Shown: piece after piece, positions 22,725 to 32,405 of the stretch
How positions within the stretch are numbered: position 1 is the stretch's first letter
Layout: each line of letters begins with the position of its first letter
Assembly: GCA_022592445.1 (NCBI GenBank)
Contig: JABYQR010000289.1
Location: 1 to 58,906, forward strand
Direction of reading: 5' to 3'
Source of the DNA: Cytidiella melzeri
Taxonomy: Eukaryota > Basidiomycota > Agaricomycetes > Polyporales > Irpicaceae
Length of the DNA stretch: 58,906 bases
Program-made: the position numbers and the translations under genes
The notes under the pieces: generated by a model
Databases searched by the model: none
Told to the model about the DNA's origin: nothing
Seen by the model: only the letters and a program-made list of their open reading frames with translations

Positions 22725-23163
22725 TAAAGCCGGTCGAATGAATTCAACACGTCTAGAGGCAGGGATGGATGCGCAGTCGTAATCCCACTTGCCGTCGTAA
22801 GGACCTAAGACACACGAGTGAAGCGAGTTAATCCAGGTGCGAAAGAGAAAGAGCACGATAGCATAATGACTGTACCTAAGACACACGAGTGAAGCGAGTT
22901 AACTACAGGTACAGGCTGTGAGCATATTGCATATGTGAGGGACAACGAAGAATACTCACTCCAGGTGCGAAAGAGAAAGAGCACGATGGAGTGTCAGGAG
23001 CGGGGGCGAAGGTATATAAGACAGAGCCCTCAGGCAACCCAAAAAGGAATATCTGTGATACAGATGTGTCCGCGTGATGAAAGAACAATAGAGCGACCAT
23101 ATACGGAAAACAAAAGAGAGTCCGGTAATTACTAGTCTGTGAGCCGGAGCTGAAAAGCCATTA
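22725..23163 (-). repeat. Copia 5' LTR (439 bp)
   Basis: It differs from the 3' LTR at four sites. Three are transitions at positions that are CpG in one copy (GCGAAAG/GCAAAAG, GCGAAAG/GTGAAAG, CCGTG/CTGTG). About 99% identity implies a recent insertion. Confidence 0.93.
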
Positions 23164-23219
23164 GATGGCGCAGCTGAGAACAACGGCATTGCTCTCAACA
23201 TCGCACCAAGACACATACA

Positions 23220-23722
23220 ATGTCAGAAGCACCACTGGAATCTCGGCTCGCTTGGAACAAGGTTGAGCCAGTCATTCAGGGCGATCCGGAATTGCACGCT
23301 GCCCTTAAGCAAGTGATTTTGTTGGCGGAATCTTTCATCGCGCTCAAAGACGGCTTCAATGGCGATGATAACATGTCCGACAACATTGTCGATTTTGCCT
23401 GCACCGTAGAGATGTGTATCACTCAGGCATGCATGGTAACCAGTGCGCAAGAGCTTTCCTTTGCATGCTGGAAGCTTGTAAAGTCTGTCGAGCTTCTTTG
23501 GCAGTGGCGGACCGAGCATATATACATGCAATTGTAAGTACACATATAACTGCAGTTAACGCAATAACTGATGTTTGTCTTGTTAATGTTAAGAACCTCC
23601 TATGTACCTCTAGCTCTGCCGGAAACTGTCAATATCTGTGGATCGCCTGCGCAGCGATCTCTTGTTTGCTACAAGTGAGTATCATAAATTTGGTGTGCGC
23701 TCTCATGTCTGAAGCTCAATAG
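23220..23722 (+). CDS. Small two-exon gene of unknown function, promoter displaced by copia
   Basis: The ATG at 23220 opens a frame to 23533 (GTAAGT donor), and an acceptor TACCTCTAG gives exon 2 from 23614. It ends at 23722, or slightly later if the GTGAGT near 23673 is used as another donor. The roughly 140-aa product has an acidic helical N-part (residues 1-60), several Cys (VEMCITQAC, FACWKL, GNCQYLWIACA) and a hydrophobic C-terminus (LWIACAAISCLLQ). No family is recognised. The copia element is inserted 52-56 bp before the ATG, so the original promoter is now about 5.5 kb away, beside the carrier gene. Confidence 0.5.
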
Positions 23723-24633
23723 ACAAACTACTCTCAATGACTACTTCACTCTGACACAACAACTGCCACATATTCAGCGCCGTGCCATTTATCCGCAGGC
23801 TCAACAATCAGTGTCTCACCTCCAAAACTGCTCGATATGAACAGCTCTCACACATTCATTCACAGACTCCCCTCGTTGAGACACTGAGTCACGCTTCAAA
23901 CTAAGAACAACCTTAAAGACAACACAACCAACCACAAAGTAGCAGTAGAAGTGTAAAGGTGTGGAAGCGCGGAAGTGTTAAAGTATGCGAGGTGGTCTTA
24001 GAGTCCTAGTTTTACCTGTGCTAAAAGAGCGACAAGGCTTTTGTGATAAAGTTTATATGAAGGGAGCTAGACGGGCAACTACCACGCGTATCGCGGGTAA
24101 AAGGGCAAGTCGGCGCGGTGAAAGCGAAAGAGTTATGGCGCGGCTCAAAGAGAACGCGTGGGAGATGTCGCGACTTGTAGGAAAATGGCGCGCGGAGAGA
24201 CGCAGAAAATAAACGCAGGCGCAATATGAATCTCGAACACAAAACGCGGTCGCTGGTGAAGATGAAGTAGTCGCTGTAAAACGCGGGCGCAGTGAAAGTG
24301 AACGCAGTAAGCCCGACGCAGTGAAGATGAAACGCAACGCAGTAACGCAGTAAAATAACGCAGTTAAAAAGCAAACGCAGTATAACGAAGCCGAAAGGAA
24401 ACGTAAGAGAAAGATAAGCTAATGGCGCGCAAGTCGCAGCGGAAGGCTATGTGAGATCGCAGTCAATTGGACTCGACAGACTGCGCGCGGGGGCGGTAGT
24501 GTAGAACAACACCTCCCGAGCGGCGATGCATATTACAGGCAAATGCGTGGCTAACAGCAACGTTGGTAGAGCTGGTAAGATTGAACTGCACTAGTTCGTA
24601 CTCGTAATCCTCGCCTTCAAAGTCTGGAGACAG
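23723..24633. repeat. Non-coding stretch with scattered ACGCAGTAA-type repeats
   Basis: From about 24210 to 24400 the motif CGCAGTAA/ACGCAGT recurs many times at irregular spacing (for example AACGCAGTAACGCAGTAAAA near 24335). Long frames on either strand here (for example 24337-24053 minus) are repeat-driven and not convincing. Confidence 0.45.
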
Positions 24634-24990
24634 CTAGCAATCTGGGTGTGGCGCGCGCGGGCGATCGCAGTTGAGCGGGACGAAAGGTCCTGAACATAGG
24701 GGAATTGGGTGGTTGCTCTGAGTGTCGCAATAGGAGCAGTTATCAAGCAAGTCCGCGACGGAGGCGACGGACGACGCTGGCGAGGGTGATTTAGGAGTTG
24801 ATCTCTCAGGGGAGACCGTAGGCGCTGCTGAGGGTTCTGGCGGCGGCGTGGGCGCGGGGATGATGGGATAACGGCGTAGAACCTTGCGCGGGCGCGGGCG
24901 GTAAGGGCAGCGACCGTCGGGTAGGTGGGGAACAGTGGGACAGTAACGGCAGACTTGAGGCGGGTTGTCGTTGGTAGACGCAGCGGACAA
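24634..24990 (-). CDS. Possible small protein with two zinc-knuckle-like motifs
   Basis: A minus frame encodes CRYCPTVPHLPDGRC (CX2CX4HX5C) near its start and CSYCDTQSNHPIPLC (CX2CX5HX4C) near its end, joined by a Pro/Ser/Thr linker. No ATG lies upstream before a TAG; the frame would need an upstream exon or a non-ATG start. It could be a fragment of a retroelement gag or a small nucleic-acid-binding protein. The spacings are not the classical CX2CX4HX4C, so this is a weak call. Confidence 0.3.
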   Translation of the reverse strand: MSAASTNDNPPQVCRYCPTVPHLPDGRCPYRPRPRKVLRRYPIIPAPTPPPEPSAAPTVSPERSTPKSPSPASSVASVADLLDNCSYCDTQSNHPIPLCSGPFVPLNCDRPRAPHPDC

Positions 24991-25130
24991 AAACGTGGAA
25001 GAGGTCGCAGTGAGACAACGCAGAAGAAGCTACAGCTATGGGCGCGAAGAGACTCCCTCGACGCGAACGCAAAGCGTAAAGTGAACTCTGGAAACTGGGG
25101 TGGGGATTGATTGATTTCTACGCAGTACAA

Positions 25131-25985
25131 ACAACACCTTTTTATATACCCTAAAGACCCTCTCCTAAACCTTTCCTTCTATGTCCTAAACCCAAACGCG
25201 AGAGCGAGGAAACAGGGTGGCAGAATACTTCCGTCTGCGGAGGCAAAATGTCCAGCGAGTCGACGCCCGGCGGGACACAGCGTTGGTCGACGCGGAGTAG
25301 CGGCGTGCGCCCTTGCGCTGAAGAGGCGCCAACCGTCGCGAGCAGGTGATGAGGCGCCGTCCAGGAGTTGCACAGCGTGGCGTACGTCAAGTTTCTTCTA
25401 CCGTTGGTCCGACCCGCGTCCAAAACTCTTGCTGGCTGGCCGGCCCATGCTCCGATGCAAAAGGGGCATGTCTGTGAGTCAGAGCTCGGTGCGATTCCTC
25501 GGCCTCGGATGTTTCCGGCGCGTTGCTGCTCCTTGTCAAGTCCTCGGATCCTCGGCAAACTCCTCGTGACCTCGGTGAACTCCTCGTGCCCGTGACGCTG
25601 GGAAAGTGGAGGGACTTGCCGCTCAGGATGACGCGGGCCGCGCAAATGGCGGGCTGCTGCCGGGTCTCCGCGCCTAGCCAATTTCCGGGTGTATCATCGT
25701 TTTGCCAACTCCCAATTGACATTTACTTCTGCATTGTCACTCCAGTTTTAAGATCCAGGTATCTGGCCTTGGACGTGTTGTCGGAGCCGTCTGTTGAGAG
25801 CAAGACAAATGAGGGGGGGACACGGAGCTGCAGCGTTTGCGGAGATGCAGCAGCGGCAGAGTGGACAAGGGGAATCAGAATGAGTCTTGGCTTCAACTAG
25901 TTAGTTGCGCCGCTTGAGATTCTGATGACTTAAATTTGGACTTAGCAGGATCAAAGGTTCGAGAGCAAGGCTCAATCAAAATGCG
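25131..25985. other. GC-rich stretch without a supported gene
   Basis: A 176-codon minus frame (25681-25151) and overlapping plus frames exist, but their composition (Arg, Pro and Gly rich) is typical of chance frames in GC-rich DNA. No domain, splice pattern or start context supports them. Confidence 0.4.
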
Positions 25986-26372
25986 GACCTGCGGAGGTGT
26001 GGTGATCAGAACACCGGAGACAGCAAGGGGATGTCGGACAACAACGAGTAAGACAACTTCAGCTAGTGAAGTCGAATGCAGACAAAGAGAGGATAAGAAG
26101 GGAAGTCTTATTTGATATTTGAATTGCTTATTTACTACAGTTGGGTCTTGTATATATACTACAATGATTCTAAGTCCGACAGGAGTAGACGAAAGCGGAA
26201 CAAAGGGAATTGCGCATTCTTGCGGAGAGATAAGAGAACTGTACCACAGTATGATGTAAAGGAAATGGATGATAAGGGTCATGATGACGTCGGTGCGAAG
26301 ATGCTGTGTATGCAGCACAGTGTTTGGGTGCGCAGGTCATCTGAAGTCAGGTGATTGGGCCAGATTGTAACA
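25986..26372 (-). mobile_element. Gypsy-type LTR, minus strand, with adjacent polypurine tract
   Basis: Element orientation starts TGTTACAATCTGG at 26372, directly after the purine run CTTAAGGGGGAGGTAC (26388-26373). A TATA (TAGTATATATACAAG) lies inside. Further on, CGAACCTTTGATCCT (near 25943-25957) also occurs at the LTR/internal junction of the gypsy element at 57620-57636. The inner end of the LTR is not defined. The gypsy interior would lie to the right but is lost where hAT element B begins. Confidence 0.55.
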
Positions 26373-27929
26373 GTACCTCCCCCTTAAGGCCCGAACCCAT
26401 GAGGGCAATGCTTCTAATGTATCTGCATCAGAGATCTGGAGTTTTGGTATAAAGTCCTGTGAGTGTGCGAGTGCTGGGCTTCAACTTTTCTTCTTCCAAC
26501 CACCACTACCCAGTACCCAGCAGCAACATGTCCACCCCAAATAAAGCATAGCACGGGTGCAGGTTACCTATAGGTACTCATGGGTTAACCCTCACAACAA
26601 CCCACGGGTATATTGACTCATGGGTAGCACATACCTGTGGTGCAGGTCGGCCACAGGTGCGGGTCAGCCATCTGAGAAGTATGATACCTGCGGGTTGACC
26701 CGCAGGTAAGCAAAAGAAAGAATGAATTTAATCTTCGACAACATGTACATCAGTATCTACAGCGATAGCCTTCTCTTTTCCCTTCTTTGGCCGTTTGTTT
26801 TATCTTGAGAGACTTGTAGTATCTCCTCCTCAGGTATGACACCCGGAATAGAAGCCCATGAACTCAGAACAGTTGAAGCACGAGTAGACTCATTGTTCAG
26901 AGAATGACGCCGTTTCGAGACAGTGAGGCCACCGCGCGAGAAAGCACGCTCAACATCAGTTGACGAAGCCGGTGCAGACAAGAAGTCAATGGCCATTTGC
27001 GCAAGTGCCCGCTTGTGCGTATTGTTGCTGGACACTAGAATGCTGTTCCAATGCTGCAAAGGATTGTCAACATCAATGAGGCACAACAACTGAAGATAGT
27101 CATCAAGAACATCGATAGCATTGCTATTTTGCCCGTATTGATCAAGTTTTGCAAAGCAATTGTTTGGTCGTCGACGTCCGGGCTACAGAAAGATCCAACA
27201 AGTCAATTCCCAGTCCTCTCAAATTTTAAAAACGTACTGGAGCAGCCCAAACTGCCGGCGTTGGTTGCAAGGCGTCACGGCTACCCAATGCTGGGTCAGA
27301 GGGCCTATAGTTGCTCTGCCACTGCTCCCGCAGAAGGTCCTCTGCCGTGCGAATCCATTCAGCAGGCCAATTCATATCTCGGAAATACTTTGTCTTGTAC
27401 CGAGGGTGGAGCACTGCAAGGAAAACACAATTAGAAACAGCTAATAAGAAACATCTGACTCTCCGAGGTACTCACTCATGGCCAGGCGATACATTGCAGA
27501 GTCATCAGTTTTGGAGTAGTACTTGTTCAGCACCTGAAGGCCTCGAGCAGCTGCCAAGCGGACAACACCTGATGCAGACACGTTCTCTGCCATGTCTTCG
27601 AGTGCAACTGTAAGTATGTCTATGACTGGGATGACTTCATGCAAGAGAGGTGTATTGGTTTGCAATATGCGGTTCGTTGCGTCAAGAAAATCCTGCGGGT
27701 GGCTGACTTAGTCGTAGCATCATAATCTGAAAATGGTACTTACGCCCAGCAGCACACTAAGCTCACTCAATAGAGCCCACTCGTTTACAGACAGTCGCTG
27801 ATGCTGTAGCCCCTGCTTCCCGTCCTTGTCCCATTTAGCCATGCCAAATAATTTCTCCAATGCAGGTCGCAGCTCGAGAGCTCTGTCAATAGCGCCAGCG
27901 AGAGAATTCCACCGCGTGTCAATAGCACG

Positions 27930-27937
27930 GATTGGAA
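27930..27937. repeat. Target-site duplication GATTGGAA of element A
   Basis: GATTGGAA at 27930-27937 recurs at 32593-32600, immediately outside the inverted termini. Eight bases is the hAT family length. Confidence 0.93.
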
Positions 27938-28237
27938 TAGGGACCAGCACGAGTGTACCCGCGGGTGACCTGGATCCGCGACCTGCAGGTCACCGCACTC
28001 TCCAAACGCTACTCAGATCCGCGCAGGTGCTTTGCCACGGGTGATTCAGAGCCGCACTGCAGGTACCTGCCAACCCGCAGGTCGACCTGCCACGAGTAGT
28101 CCCACGAGTACCTGGGATCCATGGGTCAGGTAATAACCTGCCGCAGATCTATCAGGTCAAGTACTTGTACATATCTACACAGACTGTTACGATATAAGTA
28201 TCAGATGTTACACTACTTATCCGGATGAAGCTACTCA

Positions 28238-28489
28238 TTATTCGGAACACCAAGCAACGGATAAACCAAGGACATCACGTTCAAGTGCTTCAGCATCGAA
28301 AATAATCAAATAGTGACAATTCGCGATCTTGAGGTCTGTCAGGCCGTTAGGGGTTAGGCAAGGTATGTTGGTTGGGATCGAGGGGCACTCAGGGTTGAGC
28401 CAGCGCCGTGAGTTGTCGTGAGATTGACTCGGTGGCATCGTAGCTAAAGATGGAGTCAGTGCGAGTTTGAAGATAGACTGAGGAGCCAT
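28238..28489 (-). CDS. Small ORF in hAT element A (83 aa), unknown
   Basis: The ATG at 28489 opens 83 codons to a TAA at 28238-28240. A TATA-like ATATATACTTG lies about 225 bp upstream (near 28715). The gene is divergent from the transposase gene and lies between it and the left terminus. Its middle (RRWLNPECPSIP) and end (IIFDAEALERDVLG) look protein-like rather than low-complexity. No family is recognised. It could be a remnant of an accessory gene or of a captured exon. Confidence 0.35.
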   Translation of the reverse strand: MAPQSIFKLALTPSLATMPPSQSHDNSRRWLNPECPSIPTNIPCLTPNGLTDLKIANCHYLIIFDAEALERDVLGLSVAWCSE

Positions 28490-29565
28490 GATGCACCTAA
28501 CAACCGCTCGTCTTGTAAAAAAAATGTGACATTAACCTGCACAAACAGCTTTCGTGCAGGTTCAAGTGCGGGACACTTCTAGTGTGCCGCACTTGATCGT
28601 TCTCTATATGGGCTTGGACCCTGTGCTTGGAGCCGATGGTGAGGGGGTGCGCGTGTGGTATGAGGCTGTTTGTTCGTGCTTGCAATGAATGTAAAGCTGC
28701 AGCTGACTGAACAAGTATATATGAGCTTTAGTTTGAGCGAGTGAACGCGGGAGCACTTACTTGGCAACTACTTAGCATCTAGACAACCGACTCAAGGAAC
28801 AATAAAGGGGATGCAACAGCGATTGGAGGACTCTCTGCGTGGTCCAGGTGTCTTGATGGCTATCTCCAATGGTCGGAGTCGGCCTTCTTGACAGTCTAGA
28901 TGGTAGGCAGGAGTGTGTCGTGGCACAGATGCGGTACACTGTCGGGTTGACTCTAGTTACGTACTGCTGACTGCATATAATTCCATGCCTGCCATGTACT
29001 ACACGCTCTCAATTCTCAACACAACATCCTTGTCTTTCGCCTCAAGCTACTAGTATTTCATCACTGACATACACTGTCTCTCAAAGAATGCTTCCTCGTC
29101 ACCGCTGCTCAATGATTGCTCCCTGCGCTACCTTGAACTACCCGGCAGTTGTAAGTAGAAGTGAATTGTAGCCTACTCGTCATTCAGGCCCGCTTTGACG
29201 TGGATATCCCCTCGGGGAGTAAGCGTCGGGTTTTGAGTGCGTGGCTGCCGTGGGGTAGTCAGAGTCGTGCAGCGGATGCGGTGACGAAGACGTCGACATG
29301 GCACACTTATTCACTTTGAGCAATGTTGTCCACCAGCGGTTAGTGCTCTATCTTCATCTTATTCTCTTGTAATTCTTCCCCATGTAGTTATACTTATGGA
29401 TAAATCCCTCAGACTCCTAAGTATCTTGCCCCTAACGCGCCCCTCTCGCGAGTGCGATACCGAATGATTTCGCCGTGAGAAGCTGCAGTGATTTTTTTTC
29501 GGTCCTCGCCTCTGTTCCCTCCATCGCCCATCGCCCATCGTCTATTCTTTCTCTTTCCGTGCTGC

Positions 29566-32405
29566 ATGTCTCGTCAGCGCAAGCGCCACCGTACAATCGA
29601 CGAAACTTCCTCGCCGGCACCAAACTCCCCCAGCGAGTCCACGAGCTCATCTACAACCCCCGCTCGTCCACTTTCCAAGAAGGAGAAGTTCGATATACGA
29701 TACGATACTGCTAACAAGAGTAACGAAGAAGTCCTTAGTAAGTTTACAACATTAACATCTGCTTGCTTTCCAAATACTAATGGACAACAGCCAAGCAGCT
29801 TGCTTCATGGACGTCACGATCATACAAGCACTTCAAGATGCCACCGAACATCATTGTTCAGAACGGCGAGGTCAAATACCAATTCATCTGCCTCAAGTAT
29901 GTTCAATTTGCCTGGATCTATTCTTTCATTCAAGTTTTGCTAATTTGCTATTGTTTCTGAACCAGGAACCCCTCGCGCTTCCTCGTTCGCGTACGTTATG
30001 ACGATTCGACCAGCAACCTCAAACACCACGAAGATTGTTGTGACCCTGCGGTCGCTTCTGAAGATTCGAGCATTGCTTCATTCGCCCATGGTTCAACATA
30101 CTCTGATGCGAAAATGCGCTTCAAAGCCGTCAGCTGGGTAACACAGCATCATCGTCCATTCGGTATACTCGACGACCCAGAACTCCTGGACATTTTCAAG
30201 ATGTTGTACGCCCGTGTCAAGGTCCCATCGTCATTCACTGTGTCCCGCAACGTGAAGGAGACATTTCAAATCTGCAAGCGCGCCGTCGCAAAGCTTCTTG
30301 GTCAGTATGAGGGCCAAGTTCACATTGGTTTTGATGGCTGGACCTCGCCCAACGTCATCTCCTTCCTCGGCGTCATCATCTACTTCACTCGAGACGGCGC
30401 TCCGTGTTCAACAATCCTCGATATCATAAAGTACAGTTTGCTCATCGGACTTCTTTTCTCATTGCCTTATTCTTCCACTTTGTAGACTGACGAAGAGTCA
30501 CACCGGCATCTACCTGGGTGAACAGATAAAGCACTGTCTTCGCGAATTCAATGTCGACAAAAAGGTGAGTCGCAGTATCCAATGCCTCGAAATTGTACTG
30601 ATATCTGTCACAGCTTCTCGGCCAGGCATGCGACAACGCATCAAACAATGATACGGCCATCGCAACGCTAGAGATGGCACTTCCAACTGGCCGCAACGGA
30701 CGCCATACTCAAATCCGATGCATATGCCACATCATCAACCTCGTTGTGAAGGTGAGCGGTCCCAATAATCACTACGACCTCAATGATGATGAACCCTTGT
30801 AGGCCATCCTCTCACCTTTCATCTCCAAGCGCAAGACTACAAATGCCGATGCACTTGCCGGCGTGACTGACGAAGACAAAGACATTGACGATGCTGACGA
30901 TAACCCTGAAGACTTGGAGCAAGATGAGGAGATAGACACGGACTGGCAGGCTCACGACGAGGCGGAGATAGACGAGATTGCTGCCGACGTCGATGAGCAT
31001 GTTATTTTGTTGGACTGGGATGCCAAGCGCGGCCGCTCAGCTCTGAAAAAGGTACGTGGGTGCTGCTATTCAGCACAAATATGCCAATTAACCTGCTACA
31101 TAGGTCACAAAACTTGCCAACCGCATTGCCAAGTCACCGGTAATGCTTACCGAGCTCAATGGGCTCTGCAACAAGCTCGATGTTCCCTCTCGACGCATTT
31201 CGCAGGCCGTTCGAACCAGATGGAACTCGACGTCCATGATGCTTAGCTCAGCAATTCATCTACGGCGGCCGCTGGACATGCTCACCATTATGCCCGCATT
31301 CAACACGGATAAGAAGACCGCGCTCAAACAGTACCGACTTACTGATGAAGAATGGACATTACTCAAGACCCTTGAACCACTTCTCAAGGTCTGTCCGCTG
31401 CAGTTACTGATTGTCGTCCTCTTCTGACATTGATATTGATCCAGGTTTTCCTCGATGCAACCAATCGGATGTCCCAAAAAAATAGACCGCTGCTACACGA
31501 GGTCATTCCGATCATCGACCTTCTCACGGAGCAGTGTAACAGCATGAGCGACGACATTACCCTTTCATCAATCCTCCGTGTCGCGGCTGCTCGCGGTTGC
31601 GCTGTTCTGGACAAGTATTACGCGAAGACGGATGACTCCATTATGCATCGTTGCGCGATGGGTACGTTCATCATCCTTTAATAAGCTATCGCCCTAATCA
31701 GAGCTTCCAGTACTTCATCCGAGATACAAGCTGGCTTATTTCCGGGCCAAAGGATGGAAGGCAGAGTGGATCGAGGCCGCAAAGACGATTCTTCGAGACC
31801 AATGGAAGCATTACAGGCCTAATAGCAGTGTAAGCACTGAAGCTAATGGCTCATCAGTACGTCTTTCCTTTTTTCTTGTGTGCTTGGTCACCAACTGTGC
31901 CCATTCTCAGGGTTCTACAACAAATCTTTTCGATGCCATTGATAACTTTGGCGCCAGTGAGTCATCTGCTGATGCACTCGAAGAGTGGTTTGATACACCG
32001 CCGATCAACGGGGTCAGCGACCCGTTGCAGTGGTGGCATGCGATCGGGGTTTGTCCAATGAGCCGCATGGCTATTGACTTTCTGTCGGCGCCAGGTAACA
32101 GTATTTTATTGCTGCTAGCTGTTGCAGGGGTCTCACTATTCTGGTTTACAGCGTCGTCGGTGGATGTCGAGCGTGGATTCTCGCGTGGTGGACTGACTGT
32201 GAGCAAGCTCCGCCATAATCTCTCGGACGAGTCTGTTCGAGCTGCTACAGTGCTTAGCTCATGGTTCAAAATGCCGGGGTTTGTTCCTGAGGGGGAGATT
32301 GTGGATGTCTTCGCTAAGAAGCGGAAGAGGACACGCGCTGGAACAGTTGTTATGTTGGACTCGGACTCTGAAAGCGAGAGCATGGACAGCATTAGCACAG
32401 CTTAG
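29566..32405 (+). CDS. hAT transposase (764 aa, 11 exons), apparently intact
   Basis: Exons: 29566-29737, 29791-29896, 29966-30430, 30486-30564, 30614-30751, 30803-31051, 31104-31388, 31445-31661, 31711-31856, 31911-32094 and 32152-32405; the total is 2295 nt with no stop. The N-terminus is basic (MSRQRKRHR), then a BED-like region (YQFICLKN...LKHHEDCC). The RNase H-like core carries HIGFDGWTSPN (first Asp), CDNASNND and CICHIINLVVK. An acidic insert follows (DDADDNPEDLEQDEE). The C-terminal hAT dimerisation region is PLQWWHAIG...SSVDVERGFSRGGLTVSK. Splice sites and frame are consistent throughout, so the gene may be functional. Donor and acceptor choices were guided by the paralogue in element B. 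Confidence 0.92.

Larger units (their letters stand above)
17665..23163 (-). mobile_element. Complete Ty1/copia LTR retrotransposon (5499 bp), pol defective
   Basis: Two 439-bp LTRs (17665-18103 and 22725-23163) bracket gag-pol on the minus strand. The order is gag, protease, integrase, reverse transcriptase, RNase H, which defines copia. The LTRs differ at 4 positions. Primer-binding site, polypurine tract and target-site duplication are all present. The polyprotein carries single-base frameshifts near 22230, 21010 and 20800, and in-frame stops at 19358-19360, 19118-19120 and 18218-18220. The element sits between the 5' end of the carrier gene and the small gene at 23220. Confidence 0.95.

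Noticed and set aside
24053..24374. Minus-strand protein genes of 94-117 codons
   Set aside because: The frames are produced by ACGCAGT-type repeats and biased composition; no domain, start context or splice pattern supports them.
25151..25681. 176-codon minus-strand ORF
   Set aside because: GC-rich chance frame with overlapping open frames on both strands and no recognisable motif.
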